From NCBI RefSeq assembly GCF_026283925.1, contig NZ_JAPDPF010000006.1:186001-250000 (forward strand): DNA of 64,000 bases, written 5' to 3'. The DNA is from Dyella halodurans. Lineage in GTDB: Bacteria; Pseudomonadota; Gammaproteobacteria; Xanthomonadales; Rhodanobacteraceae. Position numbers and translations under genes: made by a program. Below, in pieces: positions 27,695 to 37,560 of the stretch (position 1 is its first letter; each line of letters starts with the position of its first letter). A model generated the notes under the pieces. That model had not been told where the DNA came from, did not search any database, and worked only from the letters and a program-made list of their open reading frames with translations.

Positions 27695-27724
27695 GGCGCT
27701 ACTCGACTATGTAGGTTGAGGGGT

Positions 27725-28591
27725 TCACGGCTCGTCCGGCGGCGAACCGGCAAGCCACTGACGCGCATCGGCGCGGGCACTACCTTCGCGCGCGCCGAGC
27801 GCGGCGAAGTCGAACAGATTGCGATCAGCCAGCTGGGAGGGCGATACCTGCCCCAGTGCACGAAAAATATTCTCGCTACGCCCTGGCTGCTGCTTTTCCC
27901 AGTCCTCCAGCATGCGCCGAACCGCCTTGCGCTGGAGATTTTCCTGCGAACCGCAAAGATTGCACGGAATGATCGGAAATTGCTGCTGCGTCGCGTACTC
28001 GGCGATATCGCTTTCCCGACTATAGGCCAACGGCCGGATCACCACGTGACGGCCATCGTCCGAGCGCAATTTCGGCGGCATCGCCTTGAGCTGGGCCTGG
28101 TAGAACATGTTCAGGAAAAACGTGGCGAGGATATCGTCGCGATGATGGCCCAGCGCAATCTTGCTGATCCCGTTGTTGGCCGCCCACTGGTATAGCGCGC
28201 CGCGCCGCAGGCGCGAGCACAGGCTGCACATGGTCTTGCCCTCGGGAATCACGCGGGTGACCGTGCTGTAGGTGTCCTGCTCGATGATATGAAACGGCAC
28301 GCCGCGGCCGGTGAGGTATTCGGGCAGCACATGCTCGGGGAAACCCGGCTGCTTCTGGTCCAGGTTCACCGCGATCAGCTCGAAGCGCACCGGCGCCTTG
28401 GCCTGCAGGGACAGCAGGATATCCAGCAAGGTGTAGGAGTCCTTGCCACCGGAGAGGCAGACCATCACCTTGTCGCCGTCTTCGATCATGTTGAAATCGG
28501 CAATGGCCTGGCCCACCTGGTGGCGCAGGCGCTTGGCCAGCTTGGCGGCCTCGTAATGCTGCTTGCGGGTGGCGTCGGGCTGGGCGGACAT
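27725..28591 (-). CDS. ttcA: tRNA 2-thiocytidine(32) synthetase TtcA
   Basis: A 288-aa PP-loop ATPase. [10 protein letters not shown] near residue 46 is the PP-loop; [10 protein letters not shown] (about 120) and CNLCGSQ (about 212) supply the CxxC cysteines that bind the Fe-S cluster. TtcA thiolates C32 of certain tRNAs. Length fits the family (about 280-310 aa). A TACAAT hexamer lies about 30 nt upstream of ATG 28591 on the minus strand. The gene is divergent from the YdcH-like gene. Confidence 0.95.
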   Translation of the reverse strand: MSAQPDATRKQHYEAAKLAKRLRHQVGQAIADFNMIEDGDKVMVCLSGGKDSYTLLDILLSLQAKAPVRFELIAVNLDQKQPGFPEHVLPEYLTGRGVPFHIIEQDTYSTVTRVIPEGKTMCSLCSRLRRGALYQWAANNGISKIALGHHRDDILATFFLNMFYQAQLKAMPPKLRSDDGRHVVIRPLAYSRESDIAEYATQQQFPIIPCNLCGSQENLQRKAVRRMLEDWEKQQPGRSENIFRALGQVSPSQLADRNLFDFAALGAREGSARADARQWLAGSPPDEP

Positions 28592-28691
28592 GGTCAGGAT
28601 CGAGCGGGTCGGCCTCTCATTGTAGCCGGCTGACCGCCCGCGGTCCGTCGGCGGTACAATTGCGCATTATTTCCTAGCTGCCGCCGCCCCC

Positions 28692-28898
28692 ATGCAGGTC
28701 CAGGACCAAGCCGAGATCGCCCATCTGCTGGCCGAATTGCGGGTCGAGCACCGCGATCTCGACGTTGCCATCGAGCACCTGGCCGACTCGCTCGGCCGCG
28801 ACGAGCTGCAGCTCACCCGACTCAAGAAGCGCAAGCTGCTGCTGAAGGATCACATCGCCCGTCTGGAAAGTAGACTGATTCCCGATCTGGACGCCTGA
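28692..28898 (+). CDS. YdcH/DUF465-like small protein
   Basis: A 68-aa charged, helical protein. The segment LQLTRLKKRKLLLKDHIARLE fits the DUF465/YdcH family of short coiled-coil proteins (about 65-75 aa) with unknown function. It is likely cytoplasmic. TACAAT (28656-28661) upstream may be its -10, giving a short leader. No operon partner follows: the next stretch is non-coding and then an opposite-strand remnant. Confidence 0.8.
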   Translation: MQVQDQAEIAHLLAELRVEHRDLDVAIEHLADSLGRDELQLTRLKKRKLLLKDHIARLESRLIPDLDA

Positions 28899-29005
28899 TT
28901 CGAAACGGATCGGAAACCTGCCGGCACACCCGGCGGCGGGAAACCCGTCCGTCTTTCCCGAGTTGGCGGCCTCGTGGTGTGGCAGGGAATCATCGACGGG
29001 GTCGC

Positions 29006-29413
29006 TCAGTCGTACGTCATGGTAAAGACCATTGATGACTCCGCCTGCCCCCCCGCGCTGACGGTGGCGCTCGTCTGGTAATGACGCACCTTCATCGGAA
29101 TGGTGTAGTCGCCGCCGGTCCTGTTGTAGCCACCGAAGGACTTGCGCGTGATCAACGGAAACACGGGGCCCACACCATCCGGCAACTGCACGCCCACGCC
29201 CGTCGCGGTCGAGCCGCTATCCAGGACCAGGACGGACTGACCGCTGCTGAGCACGTGGGTGACCAGATCGATCCGATACTGGATTCCGTTCAGACCGGCC
29301 GGACAGGCGTCCACGACGATGTCGAGGCAGCCCGCTGCCGTCGTCGAACCGATGCCGTCGCTGGCACAGCAGATGGATGTCGATAAGCCGCCAATAGCCG
29401 CGGCGTCCAGCAC
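29006..29413 (-). pseudogene. Remnant of a fimbrial subunit/adhesin gene (C-terminal pilin domain only)
   Basis: A 135-codon frame from a GTG just after an in-frame TAA (29417-29419). The C-terminal half reads as a type 1 pilin domain: CPAGLNGIQYRID, ATGVGVQLPDG, TIPMKVRHYQT, VSAGGQAESSMVFTMTYD, the donor-strand end of FimA/FimH-like proteins. No signal peptide, no first pilin strand with Cys, and no lectin domain is visible upstream in any frame. There is no chaperone or usher gene nearby. It is best seen as a decaying fragment; a small expressed protein cannot be excluded. Confidence 0.65.
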
Positions 29414-29645
29414 AGATTATGGAAAGCCGGGACGCAGTCCTATGAGAACTCTCTGAAAATGTGTGAAAACCCCGGCATCGATTTGGGACAAGCCCGACCA
29501 CGATACGGCTACATTCAGACAGGAACCCCACCGGAAGCCTCGGGCGTCCCATTTGCGAGCCCGCCGCCGCCCTGTTTGAATCTCCTGCCGCGACGCGACC
29601 CTTGGGGTCGGCGCTGCAGGCCGTCCTTTAACCGCCGGAGTCCCC

Positions 29646-30242
29646 ATGCCCCCGCTCGCCCCGCTGTATCTGCAAGATGACTACGTCGTGCTCGAACCCA
29701 TGACGATGGAACACGCGCTCGCCCTGGAAGCGGCGGCGGCGGACGGCGAGCTGTGGAAACTATGGTTCACCAGTGCCCCCGCACCCGGCGAAGCGGCCGC
29801 TTACATCGCCAAGGCGCTGCAGGGCCATGCTGCGGGCCACATGCTGCCGTTCGCGATACGCGAGAAGACGACGGGCGAGATCATCGGCAGCACCCGCTTC
29901 TACGATTTCGTAGCGGAGCTGCCGCGCATTGCGATCGGCTACACCTGGTATGCCAAGCGCTGGCAGAAAAGCCACGTCAACACGGCCTGCAAGCGCCTGT
30001 TGTTGCAGCATGCGTTCGAGTCGCTGGCTTGCGTGGCGGTGGAGTTTCACACCGACGGTCGCAATCTCGACTCGCAGCGCGCCATTGAACGCCTCGGTGC
30101 GCACCGCGACGGCGTGCTTCGCGCGCACAAACGTCGCCCTGATGGCACGCTGCGCGATACGGTCTGCTACAGCGTCATCGCCAGTGAATGGCCCGATGTC
30201 TGGCGGTGGTTGAGTTTGCGACTGGAGCGCCTGGCCGGCTGA
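29646..30242 (+). CDS. GNAT family N-acetyltransferase (RimJ/RimL-like)
   Basis: A 198-aa protein. It has the GNAT fold in RimJ/RimL order: an N-terminal VVLEPMTMEHALAL, a central IGSTRFYDF and IGYTWYAKRWQKSHVNTACKRLLL (acetyl-CoA binding region), then VEFHTDGRNLDSQRAIERLG. Family members acetylate protein N-termini or small amines using acetyl-CoA; the target is unknown. ATG 29646 was chosen as the first ATG giving the conserved start. It stands alone, 232 bp after the fimbrial remnant. Confidence 0.88.
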   Translation: MPPLAPLYLQDDYVVLEPMTMEHALALEAAAADGELWKLWFTSAPAPGEAAAYIAKALQGHAAGHMLPFAIREKTTGEIIGSTRFYDFVAELPRIAIGYTWYAKRWQKSHVNTACKRLLLQHAFESLACVAVEFHTDGRNLDSQRAIERLGAHRDGVLRAHKRRPDGTLRDTVCYSVIASEWPDVWRWLSLRLERLAG

Positions 30243-30359
30243 ATCGCCAGGATCGGCTTGGGATGCCCACGCCTAGGGCGACGACCGGCGCGACTTCGGC
30301 AAAATTCGTGAATTCCCTTCATAAAACCTGCACAAAGGCCAGTCCACGCGGATTCGGGC

Positions 30360-30421
30360 TGTCGCAAATTTCAGCCCTATATCGAAAGAAAGCCTCGCTC
30401 CAGGCGTAATTAATTGCGACA
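30360..30421. other. Distant inverted repeat in the leader of an orphan gene
   Basis: TGTCGCAA (30360-30367) and TTGCGACA (30414-30421) are perfect complements 46 nt apart. They lie in the 244-bp AT-richer gap before the orphan gene at 30487. This may be a paired operator or a long hairpin leader. A smaller palindrome, AATTCGTGAATT, is at 30303-30314. Confidence 0.35.
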
Positions 30422-30486
30422 ATCGCTCGTCCCCAGGCTGGCGCAGAACGCCGCGCCCGGAGTGGCAGCCAGAGAGGAGCACGAGC

Positions 30487-30927
30487 GTGGATCTTTTCGA
30501 AGCAAAGAGCAGCGCGGGCACCCATGTCGAGGCCGCAACAGCCCTCGAATCGCTACTGGATCAGCAGCGCCGGAATGGACTTTTGCAAGGGGACGCCAAG
30601 GCCCTGGCTGAGCGCCTGGTGTCCCAGGTCTGGGCGCAGAAGCCGGAGCTGTTTGAAGGCAGGATCGGTCCGCAACCTCACCCCATTGCCATTGCCGCCA
30701 TTGCCCTAGCTGCCGGTGCGCGGCTTGAGGCCTATCGCAACAACGACGCACTCCGCTGCTCGTACACCTTCGCGCTGGGCCTGGTCCTCGATGACATCGC
30801 CACCCATGCGCCCGCTTATTCATTTCAGCCCGTGGACCATCTACTGCTCGATGCAGCGGCCGCTACGTTCGCGGAACCCACAGCCGATTTGCAGCTCTCG
30901 CCGCTGTTCGAATCCTTCGGGCTCTGA
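30487..30927 (+). CDS. Hypothetical protein
   Basis: A 146-aa protein starting at GTG 30487 with GGAG about 9 nt upstream. It has no signal peptide or clear membrane segment; the middle (residues 55-75) is Ala/Ile-rich and probably a helix (PIAIAAIALAAGARLEAYRN), and the rest is mixed. No family is recognised. It is convergent with the SURF1 gene, 33 bp between stops. Confidence 0.6.
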   Translation: MDLFEAKSSAGTHVEAATALESLLDQQRRNGLLQGDAKALAERLVSQVWAQKPELFEGRIGPQPHPIAIAAIALAAGARLEAYRNNDALRCSYTFALGLVLDDIATHAPAYSFQPVDHLLLDAAAATFAEPTADLQLSPLFESFGL

Positions 30928-30960
30928 CACCACAAAACTTCAACCAGAAGGCGCCATGGA

Positions 30961-31770
30961 TTATGGCGACCTGTTCGCCCCAGCGCGCGCGCGGCGCCGC
31001 AGACGATATTCCTCTCTCCCCACGTAGAAAGCAGCCGCGGCAACCATCAAGGCAAGCAGGTACCAGGTGATCAGGTAGACGAGGTGGTTGTTGGGAAACG
31101 AAATCACCGTCAACCCACCCACCGGCCACGAGCGTTGGCCGTTGGCCGCGGGCGTTGCAGCAGCATCGGCATCGGCGTCGACGAAGTAAGGCGCGACGCG
31201 TTGCAGGCCACGCGCACTGGCAATCGCCGTCACGTCGCGCGTGTACCACCGATTCTGTGCGGGATCATTGCGCCGAAGCATCACTGACGGTTCGCTGATG
31301 CGCAGCAGTCCTGTCACCGTCACTTCGCCGCTGGGCCCTGCTGGGCACTGTTTACGAAGTGCGCACCAATCCGTCGGCACGAAGCCGCGATTGACCAGCA
31401 CGATGGCACCGTCCGCCATCTTCAGCGGCGTCACCACCCAGTAGCCGCTGCCCAGGTCGGTAGCCGCCCACACCAAGGTTTGCCGATCGTGGAGAAACTC
31501 GCCGGTAAGCCTGACGCGAAGGTATTCGTCGGCTTCGGCAGTGACATGAGCCCATTGCCCGGGCCCCGGCGCCGCGACGGGCGGCGCGTGGACGCGCTGG
31601 TCCACACGCTCGATAAGGTCGCGCTTCCAGGCCAGCCGCTTGACCTGCCACGTACCCAGGGCCACGAAACCGGCAAACAACACCAGGGCGAAAACGGCAA
31701 GCAAGCTCAGCCCAAGCGGGCCTCGCGGACCGCGCACGACCTCATCGGGTGACGCCGGGGTCGATGTCAT
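30961..31770 (-). CDS. SURF1 family oxidase assembly protein
   Basis: A 269-aa protein with two flanking membrane helices (about residues 20-40 and 237-257) and a periplasmic domain, the SURF1 topology. Motifs LGTWQVKRLAWK (N-terminal), LVNRGFVP and FPNNHLVYLITWY fit the family. SURF1 helps insert heme into terminal oxidase subunit I. It starts 34 bp after cyoD, so it belongs to the bo3 oxidase operon. A quinol-oxidase-specific Surf1 (Surf1q) is known in Paracoccus, which fits this location. Confidence 0.9.
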   Translation of the reverse strand: MTSTPASPDEVVRGPRGPLGLSLLAVFALVLFAGFVALGTWQVKRLAWKRDLIERVDQRVHAPPVAAPGPGQWAHVTAEADEYLRVRLTGEFLHDRQTLVWAATDLGSGYWVVTPLKMADGAIVLVNRGFVPTDWCALRKQCPAGPSGEVTVTGLLRISEPSVMLRRNDPAQNRWYTRDVTAIASARGLQRVAPYFVDADADAAATPAANGQRSWPVGGLTVISFPNNHLVYLITWYLLALMVAAAAFYVGREEYRLRRRARAGANRSP

Positions 31771-31804
31771 GATCGAGCGATGATCGGCTTGGATTGGCGC
31801 AGCG

Positions 31805-32203
31805 TCACGGCAGGTTCGCCGGGTCCTGCATCTGCGAAGGCATCATGTTGCTGTTGAGGTGGTACATGATCCAGATCGATCCGCTCAAGGTGATGACAAC
31901 CAGCACGATGGTAAAGACCAGGGCCAACATGTTCCAGCCGCCCTCGGACTTCGTGTTCATGTGCAGGAAATAGATCATGTGCACCACGATCTGCACCGCG
32001 GCGAACGCCAACACCACCAGGGCCGTGGTGCTCGACTTTTCGAAGCCGCCGCTCATCACCAGCCAGAACGGGATGATGGTGAGGATCGCAGCGAGCACAA
32101 AGCCGGTGAGGTAACCCTTCAGGGTGGCATGGATGCCCAGGTCGTCGTGGCCATGCGCATCGGCCTCGCCGTGGCCATGGGACGACTCGGTGTGAGCACT
32201 CAC
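31805..32203 (-). CDS. cyoD: Cytochrome o ubiquinol oxidase subunit IV
   Basis: A 132-aa protein with a His-rich N-terminus (SHGHGEADAHGHDD) and three membrane helices (about 32-55, 60-82 and 95-117), as in CyoD. Its GTG start (32203) overlaps the cyoC stop TGA by 4 nt, so translation is coupled; an in-frame open stretch further upstream overlaps cyoC and is a shadow. CyoD stabilises the bo3 complex in the inner membrane. Confidence 0.92.
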   Translation of the reverse strand: MSAHTESSHGHGEADAHGHDDLGIHATLKGYLTGFVLAAILTIIPFWLVMSGGFEKSSTTALVVLAFAAVQIVVHMIYFLHMNTKSEGGWNMLALVFTIVLVVITLSGSIWIMYHLNSNMMPSQMQDPANLP

Positions 32204-32838
32204 GGCAGCACCCCCATCAGGTAGACAAAGCTGAAGACGCCGACCCAGACGAGGTCGAGGAAATGCCAGAACATGGACAGGCACATCAATCGACGTTTGT
32301 TCGCCGAGATCAGGCCCTTCTTGCTCACCTGCACCATCAGCACGATCAGCCAAAGGATGCCGCTGCTCACATGCAGGCCGTGGGTGCCGACCAGGGTGAA
32401 GAACGACGAGAGGAAGGCGCTGCGCTGAGGACCGGCGCCGATCGAGATCAGGTGCGCAAACTCCCTCAGCTCCAGCGTGATGAAGCCGGCACCCAGCAGC
32501 CCGGTGACGGCCAGCCACACCATCATCGGGTTCTGCCGATCGCGCTGCATTTCGAGCACCGCAAAACCATAGGTGATCGATGACAGCAGCAATAGCGTCG
32601 TGTTGACCGCGACGGTGGGAAGCTCGAGCACCTCGGCGGCCGTCGGGCCTCCCGCGAATTCGCGGCCAAGCACGCCGTACGCCGCGAACAGGCAGGCAAA
32701 GATGAGGCAATCGCTCATCAGGTAGACCCAGAAGCCCAGCAAGGTGCCGTTCTCCGGGTGATAGTCGGCCGCCACGTGGAAGCTCAAGGCCTCCGGCGAC
32801 CCGCCACCGGCGCTCATGGTGATCGATGTGTCAGACAT
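32200..32838 (-). CDS. cyoC: Cytochrome o ubiquinol oxidase subunit III
   Basis: A 212-aa protein with five membrane helices, matching CyoC (about 204 aa). [18 protein letters not shown] opens helix I, and [10 protein letters not shown] and [12 protein letters not shown] are typical subunit III segments. ATG 32838 overlaps the end of cyoB by 8 nt. It is part of the quinol-oxidising bo3 oxidase in the inner membrane. Confidence 0.95.
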   Translation of the reverse strand: MSDTSITMSAGGGSPEALSFHVAADYHPENGTLLGFWVYLMSDCLIFACLFAAYGVLGREFAGGPTAAEVLELPTVAVNTTLLLLSSITYGFAVLEMQRDRQNPMMVWLAVTGLLGAGFITLELREFAHLISIGAGPQRSAFLSSFFTLVGTHGLHVSSGILWLIVLMVQVSKKGLISANKRRLMCLSMFWHFLDLVWVGVFSFVYLMGVLP

Positions 32839-34834
32839 GGTTGGCCAGCAGCTCCGTGCGGGATGCTTCGACGCGATGCACTTCGTCGGCCGGTATGTAG
32901 TACTCGCGGTGGTAGTTGAAGGTGTGGCCAATCGCCACGGCCAGCAAGGCGATGAAGGACAGTGCCGCCAGCGGCCACATGTACCAGATCATGGCGAAGC
33001 CAAACACGAAGCTGATGCCGCCAAGCAGGATGCCGGCCGGGGTGTTCAAAGGCATGTGGATGGGCAGGAAGCCATCCGTCGGCCGTCGATAGCGGTGCTG
33101 CTTCATCTGCCACCACGCATCGCCCTCATGCACCTGCGGGGTGAACGCGAAGTTGTACTGTGGCGGCGGCGACGACGTTGACCATTCCAGCGTGCGGCCA
33201 CCCCAGGGATCGCCGGTGACATCGCGCAGCTCGTGACGACGACGGAAGCTGACCCAGAACTGCATCAGCATGCTGATGATGCCGAGCAGGATCAGGAAGG
33301 CGCCAAAGGCGGCGATCTGAAACCAGATCTGCAGCGACGGATCATCGAAGTGGCTGAGCCGGCGCGTCACGCCCATGAAACCAAGCCAGTACAGCGGCAT
33401 GAAGGCGAAATAGAATCCCACCACCCAGAACCAGAACGAGCACTTGCCCCAGAACGGATCGAGCTTGTAGCCGAACGCTTTCGGGAACCAGTAGTTGATG
33501 CCGGCAAACAGGCCAAAAACCACGCCGCCAATGATCACGTTATGGAAGTGGGCAATCAGGAACAGGCTATTGTGCAGTGAGAAATCTGCCGGCGGCACCG
33601 CCAGCATCACACCGGTCATGCCGCCGATCACGAAGGTGACCATGAAGGCAACCGTCCACATCATCGGCACTTCGAACGCCACGCGGCCGCGATACATGGT
33701 GAACAGCCAGTTGAAGATCTTCGCCCCGGTCGGAATTGAAATGATCATCGTGGTGATGCCGAAGAACGAATTGACGCTGGCGCCCGACCCCATGGTGAAG
33801 AAATGATGCAGCCATACGAGGTAGGACAGCACGGTGATCACCACCGTGGCGTAGACCATCGACGCATAACCGAACAGCGGCTTGCGGCTGAAGGTCGATG
33901 TCACCTCGGAGAAAATGCCGAACACCGGCAGCACCAGGATGTAGACCTCGGGATGACCCCAGATCCAGATCAGGTTCACATACATCATGGCGTTGCCGCC
34001 AAGCTCGGTAGTGAAGAAGTTGGTACCCACGTAGCGATCCAAGGCCAGCATGGCCAGCACCGCGGTCAGCACCGGAAAGGCCGCGACGATCAGCACATTG
34101 GTGCACAGCGCCGTCCAGGTGAAGATCGGCATCTTCATCAAGGTCATGCCAGGCGCACGCATCTTGACGATGGTCACCAACAGGTTGATGCCCGATAAGA
34201 GGGTTCCTACACCTGCGATCTGCAAGGACCAGATGTAGTAGTCCACGCCCGCGTCGGGACTCGATGCAATATCGGACAAGGGCGGGTACGCCAGCCATCC
34301 CGTACGCGCGAATTCCCCAATGAACAACGATGACATCACCAGCATCGCACCGGCGACGGTCATCCAGAAACTGAAATTGTTGAGAAACGGAAAGGCCACG
34401 TCGCGCGCGCCGATCTGCAAGGGCATGACGAAATTCATCATGCCCGTCACCATCGGCATGGCGACGAAGAAGATCATGATCACCCCGTGCGCGGTGAAAA
34501 TCTGGTCGTAATGCTCGGGTGGCAGATAGCCGGCTGAATCACCGAAGGCGATGGCTTGCTGCGCACGCATCATGATCGCGTCCGAAAATCCGCGCAGCAG
34601 CATCACGATGCCAAGGATCATGTACATGATCCCGATCTTCTTGTGGTCGATGCTGGTGAACCATTCCCGCCATAGGTAGCCCCACAAGCGGTAATAGGTG
34701 ATGACGGCAAGCAACGCGATGGCACCCAGCATCACCACGACGAAGGTCCCCAGCACGATGGGCACGTGCAGAGGAAGCTCCTGCAAGGTCAGGCGACCGA
34801 AGATCAGCTTGGTAAGGTCGAGATGATCGGACAT
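32831..34834 (-). CDS. cyoB: Cytochrome o ubiquinol oxidase subunit I
   Basis: A 667-aa heme-copper oxidase catalytic subunit. [12 protein letters not shown] holds a low-spin heme His; [12 protein letters not shown] holds the CuB His and Tyr cross-link; WLHHFF the next two CuB His; and [11 protein letters not shown] the heme ligands of the binuclear centre. It reduces O2 with electrons from ubiquinol and pumps protons. ATG 34834 is preferred to a GTG 9 nt upstream. The gap to cyoA is 37 bp. Confidence 0.96.
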   Translation of the reverse strand: MSDHLDLTKLIFGRLTLQELPLHVPIVLGTFVVVMLGAIALLAVITYYRLWGYLWREWFTSIDHKKIGIMYMILGIVMLLRGFSDAIMMRAQQAIAFGDSAGYLPPEHYDQIFTAHGVIMIFFVAMPMVTGMMNFVMPLQIGARDVAFPFLNNFSFWMTVAGAMLVMSSLFIGEFARTGWLAYPPLSDIASSPDAGVDYYIWSLQIAGVGTLLSGINLLVTIVKMRAPGMTLMKMPIFTWTALCTNVLIVAAFPVLTAVLAMLALDRYVGTNFFTTELGGNAMMYVNLIWIWGHPEVYILVLPVFGIFSEVTSTFSRKPLFGYASMVYATVVITVLSYLVWLHHFFTMGSGASVNSFFGITTMIISIPTGAKIFNWLFTMYRGRVAFEVPMMWTVAFMVTFVIGGMTGVMLAVPPADFSLHNSLFLIAHFHNVIIGGVVFGLFAGINYWFPKAFGYKLDPFWGKCSFWFWVVGFYFAFMPLYWLGFMGVTRRLSHFDDPSLQIWFQIAAFGAFLILLGIISMLMQFWVSFRRRHELRDVTGDPWGGRTLEWSTSSPPPQYNFAFTPQVHEGDAWWQMKQHRYRRPTDGFLPIHMPLNTPAGILLGGISFVFGFAMIWYMWPLAALSFIALLAVAIGHTFNYHREYYIPADEVHRVEASRTELLANHV

Positions 34835-34871
34835 CTTGGACACCCGCAGCGCGAATGGTCAGTCAGTGGGA

Positions 34872-35834
34872 TTACCTTGGATGGGTCATGGACATGGCTT
34901 GCATGCCTTCCGTGCCCTTGGCAGCTTCGTTGGCGCCGCCCGGCGTCTTCATCGGTTTCATGCACGAGGGACTGTCTGGCTGCACGCAATGCGTGACGAT
35001 GGCGAGGAAGAGACCTGGCTCCACCCCGGCAAAGCGACGGACAGGATCGTTCTGGCTGGGCTCCGCGAGCTTCACATAGGTTTCACGATCCAGGGTGCCG
35101 CCACCGGCTTTCGCCAGTTGCACCCACTTCGCGAACGCTTCTTCGCTGACACCGTGGAAGAGAAAGTGCATGCCGGAAAAACCCTCGCCGCTGTAATTGG
35201 CGGAGAAGCCCTGGAATTCACCCGGCTTGTTGATCACCGCCTGCAACTTGGTTTCCATGCCGGGCATGGCGTAGATCTGGCCGGCCAGGGCCGGGATGAA
35301 GAACGAGTTCATCACCGTCGACGCCGTAATCTTGAAGCGGATCGGACGATCCACCGGCGCAGCCAGTTCGTTCACGGTGGCAATGCCTTGTTCGGGGTAT
35401 ATGAAGAGCCACTTCCAATCGAGCGCGACGACCTCGACCGTCAGCGGTTCTACACCCGCAGGCACTGGACGGCCGTATGACAGGCGCTCGAGCGGACGGA
35501 AGGGATCGAGCTTGTGAGTACTGACCCAGGTCACCGCACCAAGCGCGATGATGATCAGCAGCGGAGCCGACCAGATCAGCAGTTCCAGCATGGTGGAATG
35601 GGACCACTCCGGATCGTAAGTGGCTTTTTTGTTGGACGCCCGGTAGTGCCACGCGAACAGCAGCGTAAGCACGATCACCGGCACGATGATGATCATCATG
35701 AGCAGCGTCGAGGTAATGATGAGGTTGCGCTGCTGCAGGGCAAGGTCGCCGGAAGGCGACATGACCACGGTGCTACAGCCCGTGAGCAAGGCAGCCATGG
35801 GTAGCAGCAGTCCGCGGAGAGCCTTCATGGACAT
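34872..35834 (-). CDS. cyoA: Cytochrome o ubiquinol oxidase subunit II
   Basis: A 320-aa lipoprotein: signal peptide ending LLTGC, two membrane helices (about residues 40-65 and 85-105), then a periplasmic cupredoxin domain. The domain has no CuA ligand set (no CxxxC motif), and reads GMETKLQ and YSGEGFSGMHF as in quinol oxidases. ATG 35834 (MSMKAL) or 35828 (MKALRG) both give a signal peptide; the longer upstream frame overlaps the divergent promoter. First gene of cyoABCD-surf1. Confidence 0.95.
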   Translation of the reverse strand: MSMKALRGLLLPMAALLTGCSTVVMSPSGDLALQQRNLIITSTLLMMIIIVPVIVLTLLFAWHYRASNKKATYDPEWSHSTMLELLIWSAPLLIIIALGAVTWVSTHKLDPFRPLERLSYGRPVPAGVEPLTVEVVALDWKWLFIYPEQGIATVNELAAPVDRPIRFKITASTVMNSFFIPALAGQIYAMPGMETKLQAVINKPGEFQGFSANYSGEGFSGMHFLFHGVSEEAFAKWVQLAKAGGGTLDRETYVKLAEPSQNDPVRRFAGVEPGLFLAIVTHCVQPDSPSCMKPMKTPGGANEAAKGTEGMQAMSMTHPR

Positions 35835-35976
35835 AACCGACGACGCAACCGACTCAGGATGTTTGAAAACGGTACGCCAATCGGCGTGATACCGGAACAG
35901 GTCACTTTCCAATAACGCTGTGAGGCGTGGCGGTGCCATACTGCGGCGGCCACATCCTCCCTCATTCTGAGTAACG

Positions 35977-37314
35977 ATGATGTCAAGCAGCATGCCGGAA
36001 GATCATCGCCAACCCGGCGGCACCTCGGCCGCGGAAATCGGGCGCTTGCAGACTCACGCGAAGGTCGCGCCAGGCGAAATCGCCATTGGCGTGGTGATTG
36101 GCCGAACGTCGGAGTATTTCGATTTCTTCGTGTTCGGCATTTCCTGCGTGCTGGTCTTTCCGACGGTGCTGTTTCCGTTCGAAACGCCGCTGCACGGCAT
36201 GCTGTTTTCCTTCACGATATTTTCACTGGCCTTCATCGCGCGGCCGCTTGGCACCGCCACGTTCATGTTGTTCCAGCGCCGCTGGAGCCGCGGCACCAAG
36301 CTCACCATTGCGTTGTTCCTGCTAGGCAGTGCCACCGCGGGCATGGCGTTCCTGCCCAGCTATAAAGACATCGGCGCCTGGTCCATCGCGCTGCTGATCC
36401 TGTTCCGCATCCTGCAAGGCATAGCGCTTGGCGGTTCCTGGGACGGCCTGCCGTCCCTGCTCGCACTCAATACGCCGCCACAGCGGCGCGGCTGGTACGC
36501 CATGCTTGGGCAGTTGAGCGCGCCCATCGGCTTCATGGTCGCCAGCGCCCTGTTCCTGTTCCTGCACGCCAACCTGGATCACGACGACTTCATCGACTGG
36601 GGCTGGCGCTATCCGTTCTTCGTTGCGTTCGCGATCAACGTGGTTGCCTTGTTTGCCCGCCTGCGACTCGTCGTCACCGAGGAGTACACGCGTTTGATGG
36701 AGGAACGCGAGCTGGAACCCATCGGCATGTTCGACATGCTGCGCGCGCAGGGCGGCAATATTTTTCTTGGCGCTTTCGCTGCACTGGCCAGCTACGCGCT
36801 ATTCCACCTGGTCTCGATTTTCCCGTTGTCGTGGATTGCGCTGGGCACGACGCAGTCGGTCGATGCCGTGCTGGTCGTGCAGATCGTCGGCGGCGTGGCC
36901 TGCATTCTTGGGGTGATCACATCGGGCGTCATTGCCGATCGTATCGGCCGCCGCACCATGCTCGGCACGGCGGCCGCCCTGATCGGCATCTTTGCGCTGT
37001 TTGCACCCTTGCTGCTGGGCGGCGATCGACACGCGCAGAATGCCTTCATCATCATCGGTTTCGCCCTGCTCGGGCTGTCCTACGGGCAAGCGGCCGGCAG
37101 CGTGACATCCAATTTCGAGAGCCGCTTCCGCTATACCGGCGCGGCCTTGACCACGGATTTCGCCTGGTTGATTGGCGCAGCGTTCGCACCTCTGGTGGCG
37201 CTCGGTTTGTCGACCCGCTTCGGCTTGGTGGCCGTGAGTGCCTATCTGCTATCGGGTGTGGCCTGCACGCTGGTGGCCTTGCGGGTCAATCGCGCACTGG
37301 CGGCACGTGATTGA
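35977..37314 (+). CDS. MFS transporter (metabolite:H+ symporter-like)
   Basis: A 445-aa protein with 12 predicted helices. The signature between helices 2 and 3 is approximated by FIARPLGTATFMLFQRRWSRGTK, and GVIADRIGRRTMLG repeats it in the second half, as in the MHS (ProP/KgtP-like) family of organic acid or osmolyte symporters. It is divergent from cyoA with only 142 bp between, so the two may share regulation. The substrate is unknown. Confidence 0.88.
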   Translation: MMSSSMPEDHRQPGGTSAAEIGRLQTHAKVAPGEIAIGVVIGRTSEYFDFFVFGISCVLVFPTVLFPFETPLHGMLFSFTIFSLAFIARPLGTATFMLFQRRWSRGTKLTIALFLLGSATAGMAFLPSYKDIGAWSIALLILFRILQGIALGGSWDGLPSLLALNTPPQRRGWYAMLGQLSAPIGFMVASALFLFLHANLDHDDFIDWGWRYPFFVAFAINVVALFARLRLVVTEEYTRLMEERELEPIGMFDMLRAQGGNIFLGAFAALASYALFHLVSIFPLSWIALGTTQSVDAVLVVQIVGGVACILGVITSGVIADRIGRRTMLGTAAALIGIFALFAPLLLGGDRHAQNAFIIIGFALLGLSYGQAAGSVTSNFESRFRYTGAALTTDFAWLIGAAFAPLVALGLSTRFGLVAVSAYLLSGVACTLVALRVNRALAARD

Positions 37315-37560
37315 TGGGCAGCGCGATCCGCACCCGCGCATCGTGCGCGGTTCGCGTCGTGAGGGGCCGGGGATGCTGCAGGAAGGCGGGGCACGTAACG
37401 GGCGAATGCAGCGATTCGCCGCGAGGCTGCGCTCCCCCCTGCCGCCCGCCTTTCACCGTAGTTCTACGGTTTTTCTCCACCTGACCTGGGTGTCAAATGA
37501 AGCACTGGCCGTTAGGCCGGCCGGTTTCCAGCCACGCTCTTTTCCGACAAGGGGGCATGC

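Noticed and set aside
25550-28195. An 881-codon open frame on the plus strand crossing rdgC, the aminotransferase and ttcA
   Set aside because: It runs antisense to three well-supported genes and across a repeat; the composition is His/Arg/Ala-rich as in GC-driven shadow frames, and it has no recognisable domain.
31805-32710. A 301-codon version of CyoD
   Set aside because: The extra N-terminal part lies antiframe within cyoC and is not like any oxidase subunit; the GTG at 32203 gives the usual CyoD length.
37401-37420. Inverted repeat GGCGAAT/ATTCGCC before DUF2252
   Set aside because: Only 7 bp, no other regulatory hallmark; expected by chance in GC-rich DNA.
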